Positions 10,033 through 18,417 of a DNA stretch of 59,373 bases are shown here, piece by piece (the first letter of the stretch is position 1; every line of letters starts with the position of its first letter). The notes under the pieces were generated by a model. It did no database searches, was not told the DNA's origin, and saw only the letters and a program-made list of their open reading frames with translations. Source of the stretch: a bacterium (lineage in GTDB: Bacteria > Planctomycetota > Planctomycetia > Kolteriales > Kolteriaceae); contig JAIEPU010000122.1 of the NCBI GenBank assembly GCA_019748235.1, positions 1 through 59,373 on the forward strand. Direction: 5' to 3'. The translations under genes and the position numbers were made by a program.

Positions 10033-10235
10033 GGATCGCCGATCTCCTAACCGCGTAAACTCGCTACCCTGATCGGGCAGGAAATCGGCTCTTAACCCAT
10101 TTCACGACCTAACCAAAGAGCAAATCCGCCGTGGGAGGGAGAATTCTGTCAAACTGACGACCAGAGGATGTGGAAGTTAGGAAAAATGAACATTGCCCGG
10201 CAAGCGACAGGCATCACGAAATCATGAAACCAATC

Positions 10236-10766
10236 TCAGTGACGGCTACGTGTCACCGATGTGGCTGACCGATGAGATGCCGTCCGGTCTTGCGCAGGCG
10301 ACGCTTCCTTTTGCTTACCCTTCTTCGACTGAGGGAGTTCAAAAGGCTCGTTCGGAGGCGGGGCCTGCGGCGTTACGTTATCGATCTTGTCGTACTGACG
10401 GCGATAGGGATCGGTGCAGGGGTCGTAATACTCCTGCGGCGGGGGCTCCGTTGGATGGAAGTCCCACGTATACCGGTAGGGAAAACGATCCGACTCCACC
10501 GTGCCGTTTGTCAGGCAGGGCTCAATCGGCTGCCCGTATTTGTACCGGCCATAATGCTGGAAAGGATGCAGCCGGAATAAGAGTGGCCTGTCACCGGGAT
10601 CGAGCGGGTAATCCTGCAAATAAGCACGCGAATAGTACGGGCCGGGATAGTAGTTCCCAATATAGCGACGGTAGTGATGCTTCTCGTCGCAGTGATATTC
10701 ATCCGCGACCGCGCACGGAAGCAGGGCGAACAGCAGAGCTGTCACAATCCAACCCTGTTTCCCCAT
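10236..10766 (-). CDS. Exported Tyr/Pro/His-rich protein of unknown function
   Basis: I do not recognise this 176-residue protein. It starts with a clear signal peptide (MGKQGWIVTALLFALLPCAVA, cleavage expected before DEYH) and the mature part is dominated by Tyr, Pro, Arg and His, for example RRYIGNYYPGPYYSRAY. The C-terminal 45 residues are basic and Ser/Lys-rich. Two cysteines in EPCLTNGT and YDPCTDPY plus Cys5 of the mature part could form a disulfide or bind metal. The start ATG 10766 follows AGAGGGA at good spacing. Similar short Tyr-rich exported proteins are common in planctomycetes, but no function follows from that. A longer open frame on the plus strand over the same bases is judged a shadow because it lacks a ribosome-binding site and any family likeness. 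Confidence 0.75.
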   Translation of the reverse strand: MGKQGWIVTALLFALLPCAVADEYHCDEKHHYRRYIGNYYPGPYYSRAYLQDYPLDPGDRPLLFRLHPFQHYGRYKYGQPIEPCLTNGTVESDRFPYRYTWDFHPTEPPPQEYYDPCTDPYRRQYDKIDNVTPQAPPPNEPFELPQSKKGKQKEASPAQDRTASHRSATSVTRSRH

Positions 10767-11037
10767 CGGATCCCTCTATTCGGATAAGCCATTCGTCGAT
10801 CAGTCGGTAACCCATTCCCTGTTCGAGAGGTCGGCGTTTCCGATGACTCGGACTGAGAGGATCGCGGGATCCCTTCCGCCCTGGATGAATATCGGGCTCC
10901 AACAACCGTCCAATGCGTTCGTGCAGGCGAACTTCACCCCGCCTTCCCCGTTTATCCAATCGGTACAACTGGGCGGGTGGAACCGGGCCGAAATGCCGTA
11001 GAATGATCGGCTCAAACAAGTTGGGAACGGAGAGATC

Positions 11038-12414
11038 ATGGCGAAGGCTTGGGGTGGACGGTTCGAAGGGGATACAGACGCCCGTGTCGAACGGTTCACG
11101 GAATCGATCAGTTTTGATCAACGACTTTACCGCCACGATATCGCTGGCAGCATCGCTCATGCAACCATGTTGAGCGAAGTCGGGCTGATCTCAGCGGATG
11201 AGGCGAAGGCTATCGAGACGACCCTCCGGGAAATCGAAAAAGAGATCGACGAGAACCGTTTCGCCTTCGACATCTCCAAAGAGGACATCCACCTTCATAT
11301 CGAAAGCGAGTTAATTGCTCGGCTGGGTGACACCGGACGAAAGCTTCACACGGGGCGAAGCCGAAATGATCAGGTTTCACTCGACCTCAAACTTTGGACG
11401 CGCGACGAGCTGGACGCACTCGAGGAGAACCTTCGCCGCTTGCAGCGTGCCCTGGTACATGCGGCTGAGCGGTCGGTCGATCTGATTATTCCGGCTTACA
11501 CTCATCTTCAACGCGCTCAACCGGTCCTAGCGGCCCACTATCTGCTTGCTTATGTGGAAAAGTATGAGCGGGACCGTGAACGGGTAGGCGATGCCCGCCG
11601 CCGATTGAATGCTCTTCCTCTCGGAGCAGCTGCCCTTGCGGGAACGAGTCTACCGATCAATCGCCAACGAGTCGCGGAGTTGCTCGGCTTTGAAACCGTG
11701 GCGGCCAACAGCCTCGACGTATCGAGCGATCGTGATTTCGTCCTCGAAACCGTTTTCGTCCTGACCATGATCGCGGAGCACCTGTCGAGTTGGGCCGAGG
11801 AGTGGATCCTTTGGACAACGACGGAGTTTAATTTCATTCTTCTTCCCGATGCCTTCTGCACGGGGTCGAGCATTATGCCGCAAAAGAAGAATCCTGACGT
11901 TCTGGAATTGATTCGAGGCAAAACCGCCCGTGTGATCGGCTCTCTTCAGGCGCTTCTCGTCCTGGTTAAGGGATTACCCCTCGCCTACAACCGGGATCTG
12001 CAAGAAGACAAACCGCGACTCTTTGATGCGATGGACACGGTACAAGCTTCGGTGGAGCTCGCGGCGGCGATGATCGAAAAGGCAGAGTGGAATCGGCCGG
12101 TGATTGAGTCGAAACTTGAGTCAGGATTCCTCGACGCCACGACGCTGATGGAACTACTCATTCGCGCCGGCACACCGATGCGGTCCGCCCACGAAGCCGT
12201 CGGGAGACTCGTTCGAGAGGCGATCGACAAGCAAGCGACGCTGGCTGAGCTTGACGTGGAGCGATTCGAGTCCCTTGCCCCCGGAAAAGGATCAGAGATT
12301 CGGAGTCAGCTCGGAACGAAAAAGGCGGTCGCGGCCTTTCAAAGTGAGGGTTCAACCGCACCTGCTCTCGTTCGGCAGCAAGTTGAGAAATGGAAGTCCC
12401 GACTCGCGTTGTAA
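11038..12414 (+). CDS. argH: Argininosuccinate lyase
   Basis: ArgH cleaves argininosuccinate to arginine and fumarate, the last step of arginine synthesis. The 458-residue protein is full length for the fumarase/aspartase superfamily. MAKAWGGRFEG opens it, HTGRSRNDQV and THLQRAQPV are the conserved substrate-binding blocks, and the signature loop GSSIMPQKKNPD starts at Gly276 with the catalytic Ser at 277/278. The start is ATG 11038 behind GGAGAG. It stands alone; argG is not in the window. The next gene (exported HEAT protein) is 150 bases downstream and functionally unrelated. Confidence 0.97.
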   Translation: MAKAWGGRFEGDTDARVERFTESISFDQRLYRHDIAGSIAHATMLSEVGLISADEAKAIETTLREIEKEIDENRFAFDISKEDIHLHIESELIARLGDTGRKLHTGRSRNDQVSLDLKLWTRDELDALEENLRRLQRALVHAAERSVDLIIPAYTHLQRAQPVLAAHYLLAYVEKYERDRERVGDARRRLNALPLGAAALAGTSLPINRQRVAELLGFETVAANSLDVSSDRDFVLETVFVLTMIAEHLSSWAEEWILWTTTEFNFILLPDAFCTGSSIMPQKKNPDVLELIRGKTARVIGSLQALLVLVKGLPLAYNRDLQEDKPRLFDAMDTVQASVELAAAMIEKAEWNRPVIESKLESGFLDATTLMELLIRAGTPMRSAHEAVGRLVREAIDKQATLAELDVERFESLAPGKGSEIRSQLGTKKAVAAFQSEGSTAPALVRQQVEKWKSRLAL

Positions 12415-12567
12415 GATTGACCGACTCTCACCTTCGCCAACCCCTCTCCGGAATGGGGCGTATGGAAAGGTGCGGAGTGTAGGATGGTGAAATTCGACTC
12501 GAACGATGCTCAGTTTCTCGCAACGAGATCTGAACATTCATGAGGCGAGTCAACTGAGGCGTTGGTG

Positions 12568-14982
12568 ATGATGCGAAAAGCATGCTTGGGGCTCATCGTC
12601 GTCGGACTTTTTTGTTCGACTCCGCTCATGGCTCAGAAGAAGAATCCTGAGCTGGCCACACCACGCCCGGCAAAACTTCAACAGCCACGCCCTCTCTCCG
12701 ACATCGAAAAACTTCTGGGACGTCCCCCCAGCACCGAACTTCTTTGGCAAGTGACAGAGCGGGACCTTGCCTATGGTCTACTTGACGAAGCGAAGAAGCA
12801 TCTCACTGAACTCGTAGCGAGGAACGACCTCACCGAAGAGAAAGTTCTCGAACTCCGCGAGACACACGGGGTCGGCCTTTTACTGCGCGTGCAGAAATTC
12901 CCGGAACTTGCCGAGATCGCCCAGCCACTCTTCGAGAAATTGACAAAGGCCTCCGCGACACAATCAACGAATCCAGACAGAATTCGCTACTTCATTGGTA
13001 AGTTGGACGACTCGGCAAGCGAACGCGCTTACGCGATCGAGCAGCTTGCCCGTTCGGGACCCTATGCGATCCCCTACTTCATCGAAGCATTCGAACAGGA
13101 GCGACTTGAACCGACGGCGCTCATTCGCGGACTGATGGCGATGCCGGTTAATTCCTGGCCAGCTGCCACGGCCGCTCTCGACTCGGGCCGTGAGCCGCTG
13201 ATGAGCCTGATGCTCGATTTACTCGCGAAGCTCGGCGAACCGCGAGCGACTCAATTCATGTATTACGTCGCCGCTAATCCGAAGTATTCGAAGGTGATCC
13301 GCGACAAGGCCATCAAGACAATTGCCAAGCTATTGGGCGTCGACCCGACATCGCTCCCCTCACCCGTCCGAAGCCTGGTGTCGGTTGCGCGCGAGTATGA
13401 TGTCAATCCGGAAATCCTGGGCCTTGACACTGAAATCGTTCCCGTTTGGTCGTGGAGAGGCTCGAATGTCGGCGTCGATGAGCTACCGGTTCCTCGCGCG
13501 GCGGAGTACTTCGGCTTGCACGCCATCAAGCAGGCTCTCGCTCTTTCGCCCGACGACCGTGAAGCGAAAGTCGTCTTCCTGAAACTCGCCCTAGACACCG
13601 CCACGGATCGAAACGGAATTGCCAATCCTTTCGCAGCGATCCCCAACGGGGCACTCGAAACATCTCTGGCCGCTGGATCAGGCCTTCTCGCCGAAGTTCT
13701 GGATGATGCCATTAAGACGCGTCGCACCAGTATCGCGCTGGCCGCGGTCCGTGCACTGGGGGCGACGGCGAGCCCAGCGCATGTCTCAGGCGACCATCAA
13801 AAGGAATCCCCTCTCGTCCGGGCACTCGACTATCCCAATAGTCGAGTCCGCTTCGCTGCTGCATTAGCGGCACTCGAGGTCCATCCTGATCAGTCGTTCT
13901 CCGAGTCGGAGCGAATCGTCGAAACGCTCGCCCAAGCGATCGATCCCAGGCAAAGGCCCGCAGTGGTTATCATCGATGCGGATCTTGCGCGAGGAAACGC
14001 GCTGTCGGTCCCTTACAAAGAGATCGGCTATGAACCGCTCGTCGCCACGAACGGCAAGGATGGTTTCAAGCTCGCCCTGGAATCGGGTTTGGTCGAACTC
14101 CTCGTGATTGATTCCGCTTCACACGATCCCAGCCCGATTGACACGATCAACACGTTTGAGAAAGATGGCCGGACCGCCGGTGTTCCCGTCGTCGTCGTCG
14201 CGCGTGAACCACTTCCGGAGGAGATGTCGAACGAACTCAAACAATTCGAGCACGTCGTGGTGCTCGCACCGATTCAGGATCCAAAGAAACTCTCGGAAGC
14301 TCTAAGCATTTCACTTCCGGACCAAACTCTCGCTCCGTGGTCGGAAGCGGAGCGAAACGAGAATCGATTGATGGCCGCCGATTGGCTCGTCCGCGTGGCG
14401 AGAGGAGAACTCAAATACCTTGATCCACGGCCTGCCATCGATCCACTCACCAAACTGCTCCGAGACCAGGAGCTAGGTCCTCGTGCAGCCGAAGCCCTCT
14501 CGTATCTTCCAAGTGCCGATGTTCAGGAAGAGCTCGCGAGTGTTGCGCTCGATGGCACGCTTGATCCATCCATCCGTGCTCAAGCAGCCCGTGCGTTAGG
14601 GCGGAACATCGGACGTGGAACGAATGCCCTGACTCAGGAAAGATCGAAGGCGCTCATCACGGCCTTATCTCGGGAGAGCGATCCTCTACTCCGTCTCGCG
14701 TTCGCCAAAGTCGCTGGAGCGATCGATCGAGACGGGAAGACGGCCGGTAATCGATTCCTTCAATACACCCCCGATGCCGAGCCACAAATGCCTCCCCCTG
14801 GAGCGAACCAACGATCAGGCGACAAGATGGGCCCTACTCCTTCCAAGGGTGCGGAGCCCGCGTCCACACCGGCCACTGAGTCGGCTCCAGCTAAGGAAGA
14901 GTCAGCCCCAGCAAAGGAAGCCGAAGAAAAAGAAGAGCCCGCGCCATCGAAAGAAGAACCGGCGGAAGAATCTGAGAAGTAG
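12568..14982 (+). CDS. Exported HEAT-repeat protein with an embedded receiver-like domain
   Basis: This 804-residue protein begins with a signal peptide (MMRKACLGLIVVGLFCSTPLMAQ). Helical HEAT/Armadillo-like repeats fill most of it (for example residues 130-210, 360-460 and 620-730). Between them, residues about 464-584 read as a CheY-like fold: beta1 PAVVIIDAD, beta3 LLVIDSAS, beta4 VPVVVVARE and beta5 HVVVLAP. The lysine normally found after beta5 and the Thr/Ser after beta4 are missing, so it is probably a pseudo-receiver. The last 65 residues are low-complexity Pro/Glu/Lys/Ala (APAKEESAPAKEAEEKEE). ATG 12568 follows GAGG at eight bases; the frame is open two codons further to a TTG. The function is unknown; a scaffold or binding role outside the cytoplasm is an inference. 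Confidence 0.82.
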   Translation: MMRKACLGLIVVGLFCSTPLMAQKKNPELATPRPAKLQQPRPLSDIEKLLGRPPSTELLWQVTERDLAYGLLDEAKKHLTELVARNDLTEEKVLELRETHGVGLLLRVQKFPELAEIAQPLFEKLTKASATQSTNPDRIRYFIGKLDDSASERAYAIEQLARSGPYAIPYFIEAFEQERLEPTALIRGLMAMPVNSWPAATAALDSGREPLMSLMLDLLAKLGEPRATQFMYYVAANPKYSKVIRDKAIKTIAKLLGVDPTSLPSPVRSLVSVAREYDVNPEILGLDTEIVPVWSWRGSNVGVDELPVPRAAEYFGLHAIKQALALSPDDREAKVVFLKLALDTATDRNGIANPFAAIPNGALETSLAAGSGLLAEVLDDAIKTRRTSIALAAVRALGATASPAHVSGDHQKESPLVRALDYPNSRVRFAAALAALEVHPDQSFSESERIVETLAQAIDPRQRPAVVIIDADLARGNALSVPYKEIGYEPLVATNGKDGFKLALESGLVELLVIDSASHDPSPIDTINTFEKDGRTAGVPVVVVAREPLPEEMSNELKQFEHVVVLAPIQDPKKLSEALSISLPDQTLAPWSEAERNENRLMAADWLVRVARGELKYLDPRPAIDPLTKLLRDQELGPRAAEALSYLPSADVQEELASVALDGTLDPSIRAQAARALGRNIGRGTNALTQERSKALITALSRESDPLLRLAFAKVAGAIDRDGKTAGNRFLQYTPDAEPQMPPPGANQRSGDKMGPTPSKGAEPASTPATESAPAKEESAPAKEAEEKEEPAPSKEEPAEESEK

Positions 14983-15170
14983 TTGAGACATAAACATCAT
15001 TTATCGTGCCGAGCTCTCGCCCAGACAAAGTCCCTTCGCTCCGCCCCCTCCTTCGCTCCTCTTCCTCGCTCCTCTCCTTCGATCCTCTCCTTCCATTCCC
15101 TTCCTTAATTCCCTTCCTCGATCCACTTCCTTGATCCAATCATTCTTTGATTCAATCGCTGCCGAGGGAG
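14983..15170. repeat. Polypyrimidine low-complexity tract
   Basis: Downstream of the HEAT protein, about 15010-15140 is almost pure C/T with an irregular period of 10-11 bases (units like TTCGCTCCTC, TTCGATCCTC, TTCCATTCCC). It has no good coding frame on either strand. It abuts the left inverted repeat of the RAYT cassette. Confidence 0.7.
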
Positions 15171-15272
15171 ATTCGCCCGGAGGGCGCACGGGGTGTTGCC
15201 AGGGAGTTCACTCCCTGGTGGTGGATCAATCCACCCATTCTATCTTCTCGCCCGGAGGGCGAACGAGTGTGT
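15171..15272. repeat. Left composite inverted repeat of the RAYT cassette
   Basis: The roughly 100-base repeat carries three hairpins: CGCCCGGAGGGCG at 15174-15186, CCAGGGAG-TTCA-CTCCCTGG at 15199-15218, and a second CGCCCGGAGGGCG at 15249-15261. The same modules return in reverse order and orientation at 15783-15876, including a shared run of 30 or more bases around ACGGGGTGTTGCC. This layout of paired hairpins around a small Y1 transposase matches REP/BIME sequences mobilised by RAYTs. Confidence 0.85.
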
Positions 15273-15347
15273 AAACTTTCTTCTAATAGAAAATGATTGC
15301 TATGAACTACTATGGCAAGTCGTGGTTTCCGCTTGGAAGTAAAGTAG

Positions 15348-15779
15348 ATGCCCAGTACCTGGTGCCAGAACTATTATCACGCCGTTTTCAGCACAAAGAA
15401 CCGCGCGGGGTTGATCACTCCGGAGATTGAGTCGCGACTCCATCCATTTCTCGCGGGGATCGTGAATGACCTGGGATGCCAGCCGGTTGCCATCAATGGT
15501 ATGACGGACCATGTCCACCTGCTGGTCCAATACCGGTCGGACTTGTCGCATTCGGAAATGCTCCGGCATGTCAAAGGAAGGTCATCCAAATGGTTGAATG
15601 AGACGTTTTCGAGTATCAGACCGTTCCACTGGCAGGAAGGTTACGGCGGGTTCACCGTTAGCCGGTCCCTCGTGCCAAAGGTCAAGGCGTACATCGAAGG
15701 TCAAAAGGAACATCACAAGGAAATGGATTTCGACACTGAGTTCAAGAAGTTGCTCGAGCTTCACGGATTGTCGGTTTAA
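15348..15779 (+). mobile_element. REP-associated tyrosine transposase (Y1/HUH, IS200-like)
   Basis: This is a complete 143-residue Y1 transposase. It has YYHAVFSTKNR at the start, the HUH metal-binding motif in MTDHVHLLVQ, and the catalytic tyrosine helix VKAYIEGQKEHHKEM near residue 118. IS200/IS605 TnpA and RAYT enzymes cut and join single-stranded DNA at hairpins. The ATG at 15348 is preceded by GGAAG eight bases away. It is bracketed by composite hairpin repeats (15171-15272 and 15783-15876), which points to a RAYT rather than a plain IS200. All key residues are present, so it may be active. There is no accessory TnpB. Confidence 0.93.
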
Positions 15780-15782
15780 TAA

Positions 15783-15876
15783 CCTCTCGTGCGTCCTCCG
15801 GACGCGAAGAAAGAAATGGGACTCACCTCCAGGGAGTGAACTCCCTGGCAACACCCCGTTCGCCCTCCGGGCGAAA
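15783..15876. repeat. Right composite inverted repeat of the RAYT cassette
   Basis: This is the reverse complement of the left repeat with small differences. It carries a divergent GCGTCCTCCGGACGC hairpin (15791-15805), CCAGGGAG-TGAA-CTCCCTGG (15829-15848) and CGCCCTCCGGGCG (15861-15873). The distal hairpin differs from its left partner by compensating base changes that keep the stem, which suggests the structure is selected. Confidence 0.85.
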
Positions 15877-15878
15877 GC

Positions 15879-15934
15879 AAACTTCAAACTTCAAACTTCA
15901 AACTTCAAACTTCAAACGGCAAACGGCAAACGGC
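15879..15934 (+). repeat. Heptanucleotide tandem array, 5 x AAACTTC then 3 x AAACGGC
   Basis: Eight perfect 7-base units lie back to back: five AAACTTC followed by three AAACGGC, immediately after the right RAYT repeat. The array is followed by the near-unit AGATGGC. A 7-base period in non-coding DNA suggests slippage; it is too short and has no spacers, so it is not CRISPR. Confidence 0.93.
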
Positions 15935-16021
15935 AGATGGCAAAGTTAACGGTTGCCAGCTTCGAAAAATGGTCAAGGCGATGCGTCAATCGAATCGAAC
16001 AGTGATGTCCGATGGGATCGC

Positions 16022-16636
16022 TTAGTCCCAATTCCGCTCTTTCAGCGCATCATAGTCCGCCGGGACATCCAGATCCTCTAGCACCGCCAGATCATTGACT
16101 TCAAGAGCGATGACTCGCTCTTCATTAGTTCGAATGAGACTATTCAGTCCTTGATCGGGGGGTAGATTCTCCATCGATCGAAGTAGCTTCCAGGGTAGGA
16201 GCGAAGGGTGCCCTCGTTTTCCATGGAAGCTCGCAACGATGATGTTGCCTGAATTCACACGGTAACAATCGCAGAGTTGATTCACGATCGCCGCTCGAAT
16301 CGTCGGCTGATCCCCGAGCACGACGAGCACTCCGTCTTCATCGTTTGGCGTTTCGTCACGCACCAATTGCTGAAGGCCTTCGGCAAGCGTGCTTCGCATG
16401 TCACTCGTTTGCTTAGACAAGTTAAGCGCGGCCGCCGGCGGAGGCACATCTTCTGACTGATCGCGCGCCGTCGGCCCGAGAATGACCATCACACGATCGA
16501 GAGCCGATTGATTCAACTGATCGACGATGCGCCGTAGTACGGACTTCCCCCCGAGCGGCAGGGCCAGCTTGTTCGTTCCCATTCGCCGAGACTCTCCTCC
16601 CGCTAGCACGATCGCGAAGATTCGAGCTTTTGGCAT
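16022..16636 (-). CDS. Molybdenum cofactor cytidylyltransferase-like protein (MobA/MocA family)
   Basis: This nucleotidyltransferase of 204 residues has the NTP-binding loop IVLAGGESRRMGTNKLALPL at its N-terminus and VVLGDQPTI as the metal-binding Asp motif. It should attach CMP (or GMP) to molybdopterin. It directly follows xdhC on the same strand, a common pairing for maturation of xanthine dehydrogenase/CO-dehydrogenase type enzymes. The frame is also open to a GTG at 16651 that overlaps the xdhC stop (GTGA), so translational coupling is possible; I prefer ATG 16636 because homology starts at the next residues. No molybdenum hydroxylase is in the window. Confidence 0.88.
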   Translation of the reverse strand: MPKARIFAIVLAGGESRRMGTNKLALPLGGKSVLRRIVDQLNQSALDRVMVILGPTARDQSEDVPPPAAALNLSKQTSDMRSTLAEGLQQLVRDETPNDEDGVLVVLGDQPTIRAAIVNQLCDCYRVNSGNIIVASFHGKRGHPSLLPWKLLRSMENLPPDQGLNSLIRTNEERVIALEVNDLAVLEDLDVPADYDALKERNWD

Positions 16637-16647
16637 CGGATTGAATC

Positions 16648-17793
16648 TCACGGTGTTTGTAGGCTGGGTCGCCCCGACCCAGAACGATCATCGGCAGGCA
16701 CAACACTGGTTGGAATCGATCCGCCCTCTGGCGACAAAACGTTGATCGGTGGAAACGCTGCCGATCCACGATTCCGGTGTCCCACCAGATGCGCCACGAT
16801 ACTGATCGCGATCTCGGGAACCGTCTGCGAACCGATATCGAATCCGAGCGGAGCATGAACTTTCGATAACGACTCGCGAGCAACCCCGTCCTTTTCGAGA
16901 TCCTCGAAGATGAGCTTGATCTTTCGATTGCTCCCAATCAGGCCGATGTACCGTGCCGGCTTGCCAGCGAGGTGAAACAGCGCCTCTTCGTCGTTCGAAT
17001 GTCCTCGCGTCATGATCAAGCAGTATGTGTTCTCGTCAGGTTCAAAACTCGCGAGCGCGCGGCCGATCTCATCGACCCATACCCGCTCCGCCGTCGGGAA
17101 CCGTTCGGCGTTCGCATATCGCTCACGATCGTCGAGCACCCACACGTCAAAATCGACGCGAGCCGCCAGCGCCGCCACTGCTTGGCCTACATGTCCAGCC
17201 CCAACGATGAGTAATCGGCACCGAGGCAGAATCGGAATGAACGCGATTCCCTGCTGCGCATAAGGCCGAGGACGTTCCCGAATGTCGGTGAGTCGTTCCT
17301 TCATCGCATCCGAAACATCATGTGCAAGATGTGATGCCGCCAGCTCTCCTTTTTCGTCGAACAAGTAACGCGCACCCGCCTCTAATCCACTCTTTTCGGC
17401 ATCGATGACGACCGCTTCCGTTCCTCCGCGCCCACCATGCAGAAGCTTCTGTAACCGTCGGAAGTAATCCACGGCCCCTGGCTGACGGATCGGCTGGGCA
17501 AGAAAGGTCATTCGCCCACCACAAATGAGTCCGTCATCCCAGCCGTAGTTATCGTCGAGGGTGAAGACAAAGAGTCGTGGCTCAGGGGAATCGAATTGAG
17601 TGAGAGCTTGCCGACGAACTTCCGCTTCCGTGCAACCGCCCCCCAGCGTTCCTGCCTGATCACCATTCTCGAAGACGAGCATCACCGAGCCGGGCTTTTG
17701 AGGGGTCGATCCTCGCGTCTCCACCACTTCACAGTGAACGACATTTCTCCCCAGGTCGTGAGCCAACAGGAGCTGATCGACGAGTTCTCGCAT
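16648..17793 (-). CDS. xdhC: XdhC/CoxI-family molybdoenzyme maturation protein
   Basis: XdhC proteins bind molybdenum cofactor and help sulfurate and insert it into molybdenum hydroxylases. The 381-residue protein has the N-terminal XdhC motif RGSTPQKPGSVMLV and the GTLGGGCTEAEV cysteine loop. A C-terminal Rossmann domain has LLIVGAGHVGQAVAALA near residue 195 and YIGLIGSNRKI further on. The last 35 residues are low complexity. It heads a two-gene operon with the MocA-like gene (stop and possible GTG start overlap). The client enzyme is elsewhere in the genome. Confidence 0.93.
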   Translation of the reverse strand: MRELVDQLLLAHDLGRNVVHCEVVETRGSTPQKPGSVMLVFENGDQAGTLGGGCTEAEVRRQALTQFDSPEPRLFVFTLDDNYGWDDGLICGGRMTFLAQPIRQPGAVDYFRRLQKLLHGGRGGTEAVVIDAEKSGLEAGARYLFDEKGELAASHLAHDVSDAMKERLTDIRERPRPYAQQGIAFIPILPRCRLLIVGAGHVGQAVAALAARVDFDVWVLDDRERYANAERFPTAERVWVDEIGRALASFEPDENTYCLIMTRGHSNDEEALFHLAGKPARYIGLIGSNRKIKLIFEDLEKDGVARESLSKVHAPLGFDIGSQTVPEIAISIVAHLVGHRNRGSAAFPPINVLSPEGGSIPTSVVPADDRSGSGRPSLQTP

Positions 17794-17982
17794 CGTGATT
17801 CCGAACCCCTCGCCGGGTGAAAGTGTCTCTCAGCCTGATCTTTTCCGTCATCTTATCCATCTTTCGGGGAAAATGACGACTCTCCTCGCGATGAGAGGGA
17901 ACTTCGCGACGGTTCCGGGGCAAGTTGCTAGGATAACCGCTGGAACCAAAGGGTACGCTGTCCCGCCTTGGGAGGGGAGTTC

Positions 17983-18417
17983 ATGCAACCGAAGTCGGCC
18001 CCGCAGCCGGCCGAGAATCAATCGCGCACGCACTTGAAGCCGACGGCCAAGCCGAGACTTTCCGCGCGTGATCGAGCGATCCTTTGCGCCCGCACCGCCG
18101 AGGACAATCGTGCCAAAGACATCGTCGTGCTCGACATGACCGAGATCCTGAAATGGGTCGATTATCTTGTCATTTGCACTGGTGCCAGCGGACGCCAAAT
18201 CGGCGCAATTGCCGACGAATGCGAAAAGGCAATGAGTGAAGTCGGCGACGTCAAGATTGGTGTCGAAGGTTATGAAAAGGGAGAATGGGTCGTCGTCGAC
18301 TTTGCCGACGTCGTCGTCCATATCTTCAACGAAGAGAAGCGAAACTACTACGAGCTGGAACACCTCTGGGGTGATGGAAAGCGCGTAGCCTGGGAGCGGC
18401 CTGCCCCGGAAGCATGA
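17983..18417 (+). CDS. rsfS: Ribosomal silencing factor RsfS
   Basis: RsfS binds ribosomal protein uL14 and blocks subunit joining when nutrients fall. The 144-residue protein has the DUF143 core: AKDIVVLDMTEILKWVDYLV, the GASGRQIGAIADE helix, and GEWVVVDFADVVVHIF with NYYELEHLWGD. The first 28 residues are a basic, low-complexity extension. The start ATG 17983 follows GGGAGGGG; the frame runs five codons further to a TTG. Its TGA overlaps the argS ATG (ATGA at 18414-18417), so the two are translationally coupled. Confidence 0.95.
   Translation: MQPKSAPQPAENQSRTHLKPTAKPRLSARDRAILCARTAEDNRAKDIVVLDMTEILKWVDYLVICTGASGRQIGAIADECEKAMSEVGDVKIGVEGYEKGEWVVVDFADVVVHIFNEEKRNYYELEHLWGDGKRVAWERPAPEA

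Noticed and set aside
10193..10810. 205-codon plus-strand frame
   Set aside because: It is longer than the minus-strand gene it covers, but that gene has a signal peptide and ribosome-binding site and this one has neither.
15879..15934. Possible CRISPR-like repeat
   Set aside because: The units are seven bases long and contiguous with no spacers.
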